Under the pieces are notes generated by a model. It was not told the DNA's origin, did no database searches, and saw only the letters and a program-made list of their open reading frames with translations. A DNA stretch of 64,000 nt from Telmatactis stephensoni (taxonomy: Eukaryota; Cnidaria; Anthozoa; Actiniaria; Isophelliidae): positions 186,001-250,000 of the forward strand of contig JALIZF010001734.1 in assembly GCA_029948255.1 (NCBI GenBank), written 5' to 3'. This document shows, in pieces, positions 12,801 through 23,447 of the stretch. The position numbers and the translations under genes were made by a program. Position 1 is the first letter of the stretch. Every line of letters begins with the position of its first letter.

Positions 12801-13767
12801 CATTTGTAAAGACATCTTTAAATCTTGTAAAGTGAGAAAACTTTGGATTTATCCGTACCATATTGAAGCACCTCCTTGGGATGACTTGGACTTCGATGGC
12901 AGGAAACTTGTTCTGGACATCAAGGAGCATCTTGAAAAACCAGAGATGGATGAAAAAAGCGTTTTTATTTTCAATTTGGGCTTGCATTATCTGATGGATA
13001 TTAGTTTTGCAAGCTATCAGTCGCTTATGAGAGACGTTGTTGACCTTGTTAAGCCAGATAGTACAAGTTATAAAGGGAAAGTCATCTGGAAAACAACTAC
13101 AGCACTGAATAAGGAGAAAGATACAGAATACTTGCTTTTTGCTGATAGCAAGAGATTTTTGAACTTACCAGTAAGTAGAGCTAAATCTTTGCGTTCTTTT
13201 AGGGTTTGTAGAAATATCAGTTGCTGCGCACATATCATTAACTGCACAACAGAGAAATTAAATCAGCAACATCCGCCATATTTGTTTTTCCGAAAGGGAG
13301 CCGAAGATGTTCGGCAGACATCATAATCAGTTTGCATTGGCTGATGGAAATAACTGAAGTCTCAACGACATCAAAACCTAGCGTCTTCATCCTGACTCCA
13401 ACTATATTGTAAAAATGCATGTGTATCTTAAACTCTGACGTCACTCTGTAATAATTAAACAAGCTTCTTATTTTTTCATTTTATTTATTCTTATATATTT
13501 ATTTGTTTATTTTTCCAGCGAGTAGAACTCTTCAACTCCTTCTCAACAAAACTAATGTGCGAGGCAGGCATTGAAGTCCTGGACGTTTTTCCAATTACCC
13601 GCGGGTTTCCCGAAGGAGCAGGTGGACCAGAAGTTGCTTATTACAAAGAACACGACATTGTACATTTCAAGTTATATGTTCTCAAACCCTTAAACGTTTT
13701 TCTAGAAAACTACTTCCTTGGAAAAATTCCATATCCAATAACGTTTTCAAACTATCAGTTTTTATGA
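9892..13767 (+). CDS. NXPE-family protein (neurexophilin-like plus PC-esterase domain), five exons
   Basis: Coding exons: 9892-10444, 11121-11246, 12006-12134, 12686-13170, 13519-13767. All four introns are GT..AG; the first three are phase 1 and the last is phase 0. The join is 1542 bases, 513 residues, uninterrupted. Residues 6-25 form a hydrophobic signal anchor. About 88-180 is the neurexophilin-like beta-sandwich region (GGDSWRIMIRG, SVAPTIFDLANGQYEV, DYSLCDG). Residues 245-263 carry the C..C..WDGHGRW linker. About 285-513 is a PC-esterase (SGNH/GDSL-like) domain with G293-D294-S295 as probable nucleophile motif and D477-x-x-H480 as the acid/His pair. Length fits NXPE proteins (about 510-560). 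By family knowledge these are secretory-pathway or membrane proteins; PC-esterase domains are thought to act on acetylated or modified glycans. The substrate here is unknown and activity is inferred from motifs only. The reading frames that run past the exon 1 and exon 4 donors are read-through, not coding. Confidence 0.9.
10715..10795 (-). repeat. (ATT)n-tailed repeat fragment in NXPE intron 1
   Basis: On the minus strand a GAGACTTTT..GATGCGCTATGAA segment precedes an (ATT)n run. This resembles the common invertebrate retroelement 3' ends of the AGCGCTATATAA-(ATT)n kind. Short and degenerate. Confidence 0.4.
11690..11978. repeat. Palindromic repeat in NXPE intron 2 (same family as 30335-30641)
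   Basis: The core is a long hairpin: TGATATAAACACTCTGGAAG (11821 on) pairs with CTTCCATCGTGTTTATATCA (to 11939), with CTCTTGCTTTTCG-type arms between. The left part has GAGATATAACGCGCGCGCTG followed by ATTGG and CTCGCTCAAAAAACGTCGAA, nearly identical to the copy at 30.3 kb. The open frame on the minus strand across it is a by-product of the palindrome. Confidence 0.8.
12325..12425 (-). repeat. LINE 3' end fragment in NXPE intron 3
   Basis: On the minus strand CCCGACTAGAATATTTCAAG is followed by TTAATAAAGTTATT and an (ATT)-rich tail, typical of L2/CR1-type LINE 3' ends. It is 5'-truncated and non-coding. Confidence 0.5.
12649..12672 (+). repeat. (TTC)n microsatellite beside the exon 4 acceptor
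   Basis: About eight TTC units lie just upstream of the acceptor at 12685 and provide its polypyrimidine tract. Length changes here could affect recognition of exon 4. Confidence 0.6.
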
Positions 13768-14010
13768 CATAATTTAAGTAAGCTTATTTAATTTCACTTT
13801 AATTAATTCAAAAGGCATCTAAACTGAAGATCCCTCTGTTTCCACGAACCGCAATAGAACGAATAGCGTGTAAATCTTTGGGAAGCAGTTGACGCTAAAC
13901 TGGCTTAAAGCATATTATTTTACATGGGATTATAAACTCAGAACTGGAAGAAATATAGATTGCAACCATCTTTTTACACATACGCAACAATGTTTAATTT
14001 CTTTACGAGG

Positions 14011-14108
14011 AGTCATGGTTACTTCCTATCACGTGATCTTAAGTCATGGTTACTTCCTATCACGTGATTTTAAGTCATGCATGGTCACCTTCCTATCACG
14101 TGATCTTA
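14011..14108 (+). repeat. Three tandem 31-35 bp units containing CACGTG
   Basis: Units start at 14011, 14042 and 14073. Each has AGTCATG, then TTCCTATCACGTGAT. The third is longer through a TGCA insertion. CACGTG is a perfect E-box core. The array is in the presumed 3' UTR or immediate downstream region of the NXPE gene. Confidence 0.8.
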
Positions 14109-14394
14109 TAGACTTTTATTTTCTAGTATGAGAAAAAATTCCCTTGGGGAAAACAAAGTTTTAAACCGATTTCCCGCTTTGGCCGGGGGGCTTCTGTCAT
14201 GTAGTATTGTCATCGTGTCTTGCCCTCAAATTCTTCCTTTCTACAGAAGATAAAATCGAAGAGGGAGATATCAAGATTTGGAGAGCTGAGGACGACAATA
14301 TTACATGAGAAAAGGCACCCGGTCATGAAAGGAACTCAATTTTGAAATTGTTTTGCCCAAGGAAATTTTATTTTCTAGAGAATAATAATTGTGT

Positions 14395-14400
14395 AATAAA
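14395..14400 (+). terminator. Candidate polyadenylation signal for the NXPE gene
   Basis: AATAAA about 630 bases after the NXPE stop codon, following a TTTTATTTTC stretch. No earlier perfect hexamer was noted. Inferred. Confidence 0.35.
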
Positions 14401-14844
14401 TACGTTATTGCTGATACGACATGTACAGCGACCGTATAAAATCGTGCAGCTTTGAATATCATAAGATTTCATCAAAAAATCTGTTAAAGCCTTCTAAGCG
14501 AGTCTTTCACAGGATGCCGGATTATCGTTTCTGTCACTTCTAGATCTAATATGTGTAGCCTAGTGTAATCTTTCTAGCAACGAGTTCTCATTTTGAGTGC
14601 ATCAAAAACAATTGCTAAGACTTTTATGAGTCTTATTTTGTGGCCTGGTACCGAAAAATAGAGCTCGCGATCGGGTCTTGTGCAGTAAATAAAGCAGAAG
14701 AGTCGTAAGACCTTAAATGTCTTATTCAACAATGAAAATTGATTGTTATATAACCTCCAAAACTAAATGAAATTAGTCGTTACCGTAAAAAAGCCAAAAT
14801 ATTAACCATTAACCATAATAGCTACTACCCCTAGTCTGTCGCGA

Positions 14845-15090
14845 CAGTTTTACAAGATATTTACAGGCTCCCCATTCACAGAATTTTTACAGGATCTTAA
14901 ATAAGTTCAGTTAACTGTGAAAAAATTTACATGGTTCCTGTAGATTTGTAAATTCAGATTTACATGATATCTACAGCAACCGTGAATTTACAGACTCTAT
15001 AAATATCATGTAAATCGATTTACATTGTCTGTAAATTTCATTTTACAGAAAATTAACAGACTGTGTAAATCGATAAAATTTTCCAGTGTT
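14845..15090. repeat. TTTACA(G)-rich degenerate repeat tract
   Basis: Within about 240 bp TTTACAG, TTTACAT, TGTAAAT and their complements recur more than a dozen times on both strands (for example 14860, 14890, 14927, 14952, 15005, 15030). The tract can therefore fold on itself in many registers. It looks like a decayed palindromic repeat rather than a regular tandem array. Confidence 0.6.
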
Positions 15091-15868
15091 AAGACCCTCA
15101 GGATTGGGAAAACAATAAGGAAGAAGGGGACGGGATGGATGGTTGGGAGCGACCACTTAATTCAATATCAAGAAGAGTAAAAAGAAAGCAATCATAAGCG
15201 AGGAAATGAGCCCGAGAAAACACTCCTCTAGCTTGATAGAATAGCTGTTTTCTCAGGTAAGTAAAGAAGCAGTGATAGAAATATCGTGAGACATTTTCAC
15301 ATTTTGTGAACCGTTTTCCATAGTACAACAAAGAGGTGGACAATATATTAACAGACTCTCTTTTTAATTTATTTCAGTGCTTACATTAATTTGAAAATAT
15401 TTATCTAATTCATTATCGATGAAGTGCAATGCTTGACCAAGATTGAGACGCCTATTATTGATTAAAGATCAACCTACTAGTCTGGGTGATTGATATCCAG
15501 GGTAGATTTCCAACCAGACAGATTCTTTTGAAGCTATCTTGCACGTGCGTGCTTCGACGATAAGGGTTGTAATCTTTAGAATTGAGGTTAATCTATCTAT
15601 ACTTTCATTGATTGCGGTCACATCAGAACATTTCACAAGACTTAATACACTCTCAACAGTGGTTTCCATGGTGATCAAATGTGACCGCAACCATCGAAAC
15701 CATTATAAGCGACAATACGTTTTTTAAATTATTACTATACAGTTTCTTAATTAGAAAATGAGAGATTATAGAAAAGGCAATAACACCAGAGGTGTTAACA
15801 TGTGTTCAAAAATGATTTAAGTGATTCTTGACTGTGTAACAGCTGAAGATCATGTGGCATTTTGACTA

Positions 15869-16009
15869 AGGAGTTTTCGTATGACTGTAAAAACGGAATG
15901 ATTTTGGTTCGGCATGGTTACGGCAAAACTTTCAACGTTTACATATGCACATCACGGTACTGACACGGGCACAGCTCGTTCCGTTTCATAGTCATATGAG
16001 GACTGCTCG
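15869..16009. mobile_element. Diverged copy of the TA-flanked MITE family
   Basis: Left end GGAGTTTTCGTATGACTG and right end CATATGAGGACTGCTC resemble the termini of the next element (16015-16173). The inside has CATGGTTACGGC and ATCACGGTACTGACACGG, as in that copy. It sits six bases upstream of it, giving a tandem pair of different ages. Confidence 0.6.
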
Positions 16010-16014
16010 AAGTA

Positions 16015-16173
16015 GAGCGCTTTTCGTATGAGTGGGAAACTGACCGTACCAGTTACGGTCGATCAATGCACGGTACGGTTACGGTCGGAATTTCGAATGT
16101 TTTTATAGACATTACGGTACTGACACGGTCACGGTACGGTACGGTCAGTTTCCCACTCATACGAAAACCGCTC
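16015..16173. mobile_element. MITE with TA target site (copy 1), 159 bp
   Basis: Terminal inverted repeats GAGCGCTTTTCGTATGAGTG and CACTCATACGAAAACCGCTC with TA on both sides (16013-16014, 16174-16175). The interior is rich in CGGTACGGT/ACGGTC. Copy 2 at 30817-30961 shares ends, TA flanks and the middle. TA duplications point to the Tc1/mariner group; no transposase is present. Confidence 0.85.
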
Positions 16174-17073
16174 TATTTTTTACATAACGAACAACGCGGT
16201 TTTGGTCATGTTGGAATTTAAGACATGGAATTTGCTGGTGCTAAATTTTTTCCGCATTTTAAGCACATAGACACAAATATTCCGTTTAGCCTTAGCATAA
16301 CAAGATAATAGCGTTCACTTGAGCTACGAGGAAGCCCGAGTGACAAAGCTTGCTTACAAAGGCTGATTATAATTTACACAGCTCTAGACTCGGTCTACTG
16401 ACCAGGTAGCCCGAGTTATTATTGAAGGGTGTCCACTTTCAACTTTGTTTTTGTATAGACGCAAAGTGTTGTTTAAATTTAAACGTCTCAGACATTTGTG
16501 TCGCCGAGAGCTATCTAGCCTTGGTGATAGCTAAAATAAAAGTGTTATTGCAAAGACGATATGATCTGTCCATATGCTACATATAGCTTCTGGTGAGAAA
16601 GATGTTACCAGAAGCAGCTGATTTCAGCTTAAGAGCTCGCGCTTAATGTACTTCAATTGAATTACCTGGCATGCAGTTTTTGAGTTTCCTGTGCGCAATA
16701 CAATCACGATTTTGTTTTTGACGCCCAGTTGAATCTAATGCACGAAGATTTTATAACTTGATATCACTGATTAAAGAATGCTTTCAATAGCTTTAAAGCT
16801 CCATTCGGTTTCAAATATTAGTAATATTATATTTGATATCAAGTGCATGACTTAATACTATAAAAGAGAGTAAAACTCACGAATTGATGTCTGCGTGTTT
16901 GCGACGCCATACCGCGCGCAAACAGTGAAATTAAATGAAAGTTCTCGTCCGCTCTCTCAGTATTACGGTCTCTTGATATTGAAGGAAACACCTAACTGAT
17001 CATGACTATATTTTTCGTGATAGATGCTTTTGAGTCGAGATTTAAAAATATCTTGAACAATAGACTTTTCTCG

Positions 17074-17336
17074 ATATAGCTATTTCAATTAACTTTGTCG
17101 CTGAAAAAAAGCCTAAAGGCTAAAGCCTTTCAAATATCTTTTGTGTACTAACAAACTTCTCTGTAGGCTATAGAGAAATTAAGGAATATGTGTCCAAGTT
17201 GTAGAATTTGCAAGCATACAGTGAGTTTTTTATTGTAATGATGTCACGATCATAAAAATTTTTTTATGATTCCACTCTAAAAGCTTTAGGCTTTAGGCTT
17301 TTTTCAGCGACAACGTTAATTGAATTAGCTATATAT
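17074..17336. repeat. Fold-back with 57-bp arms
   Basis: Left arm (17074-17130) includes ATATAGCTATTTCAATTAAC and GCTGAAAAAAAGCCTAAAGG. The right arm (17279-17336) carries their complements CCTTTAGGCTTT..TTTTCAGC and GTTAATTGAATTAGCTATAT. A spacer of about 150 bases separates them. Confidence 0.75.
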
Positions 17337-18130
17337 CAAAACCCCTATTAAAAAAGTGCCGTTCGCACGGCTATCAACTCTGTATCCACACTTGGGCAGA
17401 TTACTTCATTTCATTTGGAAATGAACGTCGATTCAGTTCTGATGATTTTCCTGCCATTTAGAGCCTTTAACTGTCGATATGAAAATTTGCAGATATTGTA
17501 ACGATGCAAACCATCACATTGTCCGGCACCATCTTAACTGATAGCTTAGAAACCTTGGTAAACAGGAAGTCCAGTAGTAAAACACAGGAAGCCCACGCGA
17601 ACGACACCAATTGTTGATATGATTATTCTTCAAAACAAGATTGGACTCAGTTGAAGTTTTCAGTTATTGTATTTATCAAGTCTAAAACTTTAAAGCCGTT
17701 CCAAAATAAATTGGCTTTTTCCATTTGATGTATTTTTACTTCAAAAAAATTAGTTTCAGTTTTTTCATTTGGCGAATTTCTAATTAAAAAGTCTGATGGT
17801 CAATGATCTGTTTATCCACTGGCAGTACGATTTATCTAAAAAAACGTTTTCGAAAATGGAAAAAGCCAATTTAGTTTTGAAGGCCTTTTTATCAGTTGGT
17901 TTCAGTCAATATAGCGGCGAAAAACAGGAATAAAATGATAATGACAAAGTCCAACTTAAGCACCAGAAAAATGCTTCTGGTCTTTTGAGGAACATACTCC
18001 GAGTCCATTATGCCACGGATAAAGTATAAGAGACGATGGATTATGTGTAATCTAAAGGCATTTTTCTTTTTCAGTTAAATCTCTATATGAGATAGTAGTG
18101 ATAGCAATACAGGCAGAATGGTTTTATTTA

Positions 18131-20130
18131 AGGTGGCCCGTACCTATTGATTTGTTTGTTGGGCATGAATTTCAATCACGTCTTTTTACATCAAAACCTT
18201 GTCCGATTTCTGAGAAATTTGCAGCCATTTGTCTTCAAGCCTTGACCTTTGCACCGATATGATTTTTCTGCGAATTAGATCACATAATTCGAGATATCAG
18301 ACGATTTTTAAGATTAAAAGTAACTTTATTAGAAAAATTAATGTCATAAATCCAAAAATCTATAGTGAATTTCTTTCCCGTATTTCATTAATCCAGTATA
18401 AAGGCATGAAGGACTACATACAACATGTATCACGCCAACTTAAAGTGTCTATCACCCATATACTTTTTTTTTCAAACTCAGTTCTTGTTGGCAAGCATAG
18501 TGAAGATATGTTTATCCTGTTTTTCCTACATGCAACATGTATCGCGCCAATTTAATCCTTAGAAGTTGCGATACAAAATTTGCGCTGTCTGTTGCGACGC
18601 AAAGTTATGTAGTCAAAACTACCGCCAAAATCTCAACAAAATTTCAAAAACAGCGAGAACCATATCTATAAGAAAAACAAATGCCTGAATGAGAAGCTAA
18701 ACGCCAATTTTATCCTCAAGCTAACTTGTAGAGTAATTTTTGTGACCACGAGGTGAACGTTGCGAATTTGTATTATCAGTTGCAAAATTCCGCACGGGAT
18801 CTACACTTTTGGAAATAAAAACAGTAGTTCACTGAATCCAATTGCTTCTGAGTCTAAATCCCGTGTGGAATTTTGCAACAGATAGTAAGGTGTTGTTTTG
18901 AATAAATTAACAAACCATGAGGGTTTTACCTTGGCAGCTCAAACGTCGACTCGATGTAGTTGCTAACTATTGAAGCTTACCGTGAATTATACCTAGTGCA
19001 GCAAAGACAACGACACTTGGCAGCAGGTATATTAACATCTTGTTCTATCCAATACCTTGAAAATTTAAGGAAACAATTCGACAGAATTTGTAGAAGTCGA
19101 AATAATACAAATTCGCAACGTTCACCTTGTGGTCACAAACTGAAATTACTCCCCAAGTTAGCATGAGGATAACATTGGCGTTTAGCTTCTCATGTCTCCA
19201 TATTTTGTTCACAAGTTACAATAGGCATTTGTCTTCCTTATAGCAGATATGGTTCTTGCTGTTTTTGAAATTTTGTTGAGATTTTGGCAGTAGTTTTGAC
19301 TACATAATTTTGCGTCGTAACAGACAGTGCAAATTTTGTATCGCAACTTCTAAGGATTAAAACCTCTATCACCCATATATATTTTTATTTTCAAACTCAG
19401 TTCTTGTTGGAGAGCATAGGTGAAGATCTTTTATCCTGTTTTTCCTAGATCCATATTTTCTGAGATATAAGGGTATCAAATTTCAAAATGCAAATGCGAT
19501 GACGTAAAAGGAATAAACACTGCCAACTTCTGGTGGCTTTCTCAAAAAGAGATCTTCAGTTTGATAGCTGGAGTTTTCACTAAACAACAGGTTTTACCAA
19601 TGGAAATAATTTACAAATGGAAAAATTCAAGTATCTTAAATTATCTTGTTTTTGTATAATAAATGATTACTCCTTTTATGTCATCAAATTTGCATTTTGA
19701 TATTTGAAACCCTTATATCGAGAAAATATGGGTCTAGGAAAAACAGGATAAACATATCTTCACTATGCTTGCCAACAAGAACTGAGTTCGAACATAAAAA
19801 AATATGGGGGATAGGCACTTTAAATTGGCGTGATGCATGTTGTATGTAGTCCGTCTATGCCTTAATACTGGATTAATGAAATAGGAAAAAGTTCACCTTA
19901 GATTTTTGGATTTATGACCAATTTTTCTCATAAAGCCATTTTTAAAAATCGTCTGATATCTCAATCAAATTATTTGATCTAATTCGCAGAATAAATCCTT
20001 ATCGGTACAAATGTCAAGGCTTGTAGACAAACGGCTGCAAATTTCTCAGAAATCGGACAAGGTTTTGATGTAAAAAGACGCGATTAGAATTTATGTCTGA
20101 CAAACAAATCAATACGGGTACGGGCCACCT
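18131..20130. mobile_element. Two-kilobase nested fold-back element
   Basis: Outer arms of about 400 bp (18131-18535 and 19730-20130) are inverted copies with ends AGGTGGCCCGTACC and GGTACGGGCCACCT. Inner arms (about 18555-18770 and 19105-19362) form a second inverted pair. A third segment (19370-19500) repeats part of the left arm and pairs with 19660-19760. A small hairpin (18778-18886) is near the middle. A left TTAA and right TTAT flank the tips, so a TTAA-type target is possible. ORFs inside show no domain. Confidence 0.8.
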
Positions 20131-20332
20131 TATTAAACCCGAAAGAAATATGACTGGTGCAAGTTGATAATAAACAAGACGCATAGCTGCGTGAACTCGG
20201 GCTTTCTATGTAGTAAATCATGAGTTCTCTTTGTTAACATTGTCCCTTTAAATTCGATCCATTCGTTTTAAATTCTGCTGTGCTCTTTGACCTAAAAGCG
20301 CATTTATACCGGCAGGCTTAGCCTTCTTTTCG

Positions 20333-20600
20333 AGAAAGACCTACCCTGGGTTCCAGGGGTTTATTTATTTATTTATTTACTAAACTTTCACCAATAATAG
20401 AATTAAAACAACAAATAAAAATAAATATAAAATAATAAATAAAAATATAAAATATATAAAGGTGAGGGACACGCAACAGAGCTGGGCTCCAATTAAAGCG
20501 TGCCCTTATCGTCTCCTTCCGACGTTTATTTACTTGATAAGAGAAAAACTCTCTAAAGAAAGCGAATAATAAACCCCTGGAGCCTAGGGTAAGAAAGACC
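20333..20600. repeat. MITE-like element with inverted ends
   Basis: Left AGAAAGACCTACCCTGGG..CCAGGGGTTTATT pairs with right AATAAACCCCTGG..CTAGGGTAAGAAAG. The interior holds a (TTTA)n run and AT-rich DNA. Confidence 0.65.
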
Positions 20601-20612
20601 CATCGGATTAAA

Positions 20613-21720
20613 AATTGATTTTTAATTTGTTTATAGTCACTACCCGTGAAATTAAATGGATTTTTCAAACTAACTTATTTGATTTCTGCAGTGTACTATC
20701 AATTTTAATCGGCATGATATTTTGATTCATTTGCTTTATTAATAACAACAACTTTTACAATTATTTGAAGAGAGAAATAAATGTATTTTAAAGTTTATCT
20801 GTTTATCAGTTTATCTGAAGGGTTAGTGCTTGAGCGTTGGACCGGAAATCCGAATGTAGGCTCAAATCACGCAGAGGGCTCGGAATTTTTAAGATCTGAA
20901 ATTTTTACACTCGCAGAAGCATTCACATCCAACTAACACATTTCCGAGTGACAATCCAATCATTTACTTACAGAAGAATTGTTGGTAATTCTGCCTGCCT
21001 TGAAACAAACCAACTTTAATACAACACGGATTATTAGCAGAACTGATTCACAGTTGGTGATCATTAAATATAAAGATGAAAACTACTGCTCTATGTTTTA
21101 ACTGCTCTATGTTTTAACTATAATTATTAGACTACGTTGAATTGAAGCACAAACTTTCCTTTATTTTCTTGGTTTTTAGCTTTCAAATAGCAATACAATT
21201 TAGATGACTTGGGTATTAGTTCAACGAATACGTTCGTAAACAAACTCAAAAATGTTCGCTCGTAAATTGATCTCTCGTAAAGTTCGCGGACCGACCCGTT
21301 CCGAAAATGCTCGCCATCTTTTAGTGTGGGTCTACCGCGAACAGTGTGTGCGTTTGTATGTAGTTTGAGCGTACTAGAAATCATATTTACCCTTGAATCG
21401 CGAGACATCTTGCAGGCCGCCATGATGACCATGTGCTTTTGACGCTTATTTAGGTATATACTTCATGGTTTTGAGTGCCGTATAGTCGCTCTGTACTTCT
21501 CAAGTAAAGAAGCTACTATTTAGGACAATCATGATGTATATACCTCTCGACGCATGCGCCTTTCTATCTATCGCGCATGCGCTTTAGTGCCTAAACTGCG
21601 ATTTGTGACTGAAGGCAAACAAACAAAAAAAAAAAATAACGAAGCCCAATTTATAACTCGGGTTCCTACGGAAGCCCGAGTAAAAAGAACAGCAAGGAAA
21701 CAATGGTTTAGAGTCTACTA
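20613..21720. other. Intergenic stretch, no recognised gene
   Basis: One 101-codon frame on the minus strand (21127-21432) has no recognisable domain and no conserved motif. The rest is AT-rich. I see nothing else to mark. Confidence 0.4.
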
Positions 21721-21731
21721 CTAACTATTTT

Positions 21732-21969
21732 AAGGCGGTGTTACACGAGACGATTTTTAACGACGATTCTCAGCGCAACGGCGTTGCGTTAAAAATCTTT
21801 CTCGTGTAACATGACATTTGGAACGATTTTTCTTGCAATTTTCGCTTCGGCAACGCGTTTGCGAGTTTTTCAGAATCCAAGTCAGAAACTCGCAACGCAA
21901 AATATAGCAAGTTGTTGCAACGTTGCGCGGAAAATCTTCGTTAAAAATCGTCTCGTGTAACACCGCTTT
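21732..21969. mobile_element. MITE-like element, about 238 bp
   Basis: The termini AAGGCGGTGTTACACGAGAC and GTCTCGTGTAACACCGCTTT are near-perfect inverted repeats, extending inward through GATTTTTAACGA. A second GTGTAAC sits internally at 21803. No ORF belongs to the element. Confidence 0.8.
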
Positions 21970-23250
21970 TACGTACTATTTTTTTCACCGGTTAAATAAA
22001 ATCACTCTATGAACACATCACAGTCATTTTTAGCTAAGGGTAAATCTTTTGAGAGAAGTCGAAAAACACCCTTATCTAATCATTATAGTTATCGGAACAA
22101 AATGTCATGTCAAACCCAAACTGACGTGTTATTATTGCGTGCTTAAAACTTGCATGCATAATGATGTGCACAAGGTATACAATTATTTTCAAACACGTTG
22201 TCAGTCAATATATATTCTAATATTTTTTAAAGAACTCATGTGACTCTAGTCTAGCCATGCAATAATTATGCAGTAATAAAGAAACCACAATATTTTTATC
22301 GACTATGACGTAGCTGATGTAGATATACAGTTGTAGAGAAAAATACTGACAATTATATTTGTAATTTATTGCTTAAGTAAAGAAGTTCAGTTATTTTCCT
22401 GTTGATTACGTGTCAGTTATTTAAGTATTTAAATATATATGCAATTGGCAGCCTTTTTGAGAATGACCATCTTTTGACTGATATACAAGTTAACTTGGAT
22501 GAAAGTCAACATCTTAAGGAATTTTACTAGATGGAATTATACAAAAAGCTAAAAAAGTTTAAACATATTTTTTTGTCTAAAACTAATTTTTACCTCTCCT
22601 TGTCAACAGACCAAAGTAACATAGACTTAAATCTTTACATTTGGCCATTCGATAGACTGTGTAATAGTTCACGCCGAGCTAGTATATACTGGACGGGAAT
22701 GATTCTGTTTTCGCTTCTGACGGTATCGCGGCTAGCTTTAGGGATTTTCTTATGACAGCTGTCTGTCCTTAGGTTTTTATATATATGCCGGCCTTCAAAA
22801 ATAAAGGAGCTTAAGCCTGACATCCATCGTACGTGATTAACAGGACTTCACTTGTAATCTCGTCTTTACTGAATTTGCGATTGCCGGGTCCAAAAGGCTT
22901 CAATTCTGATGAGATTGCTCCAGATTTCTAGGATTCTTCGATGTGAAAAAAATTAGGCTTGCAATTAGCTTTAATCGAGGATATATTTTCCACTTGGGTA
23001 TTTGTGACATTCATCGAACTGATTCTTGAATGTTTCAAATTTGATGGACCTTCGAAGAAACCTGCCATTTTATCAATCCCTTGTCAGTCTTGAAGAGCTC
23101 GAACTAGACGTCGGTTGTCACAAGGAAAAAATGTCCGATTTAAATTCAATTAGAGATTTAATTGAGCGTCTTTATTTTGCTATATGTATATCTTTTGTAT
23201 GTAATACTTTGGCCGTCCAAGGAACGATTTGTTGTCATCAAAAGGGCATG
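21970..23250. other. Intergenic region downstream of GPCR-2
   Basis: AT-rich with no recognised gene. TTTATT at about 23170 on the plus strand reads AATAAA on the minus strand and could be the GPCR-2 polyadenylation signal. Confidence 0.35.
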
Positions 23251-23256
23251 TCTTAA

Positions 23257-23440
23257 TTGTTCGGGCATTATTCAAGTTGCTATGACTCTGCAGGCCAACA
23301 ACTTCGCTATATTATTTGCTCTCCTTATATTTATATCATCATTTTTAAGTCCAGGGAGAGTCATAATTGTTCGGCGTTATTCATATTTCAGGCTACTCTT
23401 GCCAACAACTCTACAGGTATCTTACTCGCTCTTTCTAGAA
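23257..23440. repeat. Degenerate direct duplication, period about 110 bp
   Basis: AATTGTTCGGGCATTATTCA (from 23255) reappears as AATTGTTCGGCGTTATTCAT (from 23365). Both are followed by GCCAACAACT and a CT-rich stretch (CTCGCTCTTTC / TTTGCTCTCC). It ends just before the GPCR-2 stop codon. Confidence 0.5.
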
Positions 23441-23447
23441 TCACTGA

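Noticed and set aside
13171..13326. Continuation of the NXPE exon 4 frame to a stop at 13324-13326
   Set aside because: A GTAAGT donor at 13171 and the in-phase acceptor at 13518 restore the conserved C-terminal DxxH part; the read-through is intronic.
21127..21432. 101-codon minus-strand frame
   Set aside because: No recognisable domain, no splice or promoter support; could be chance or a repeat.
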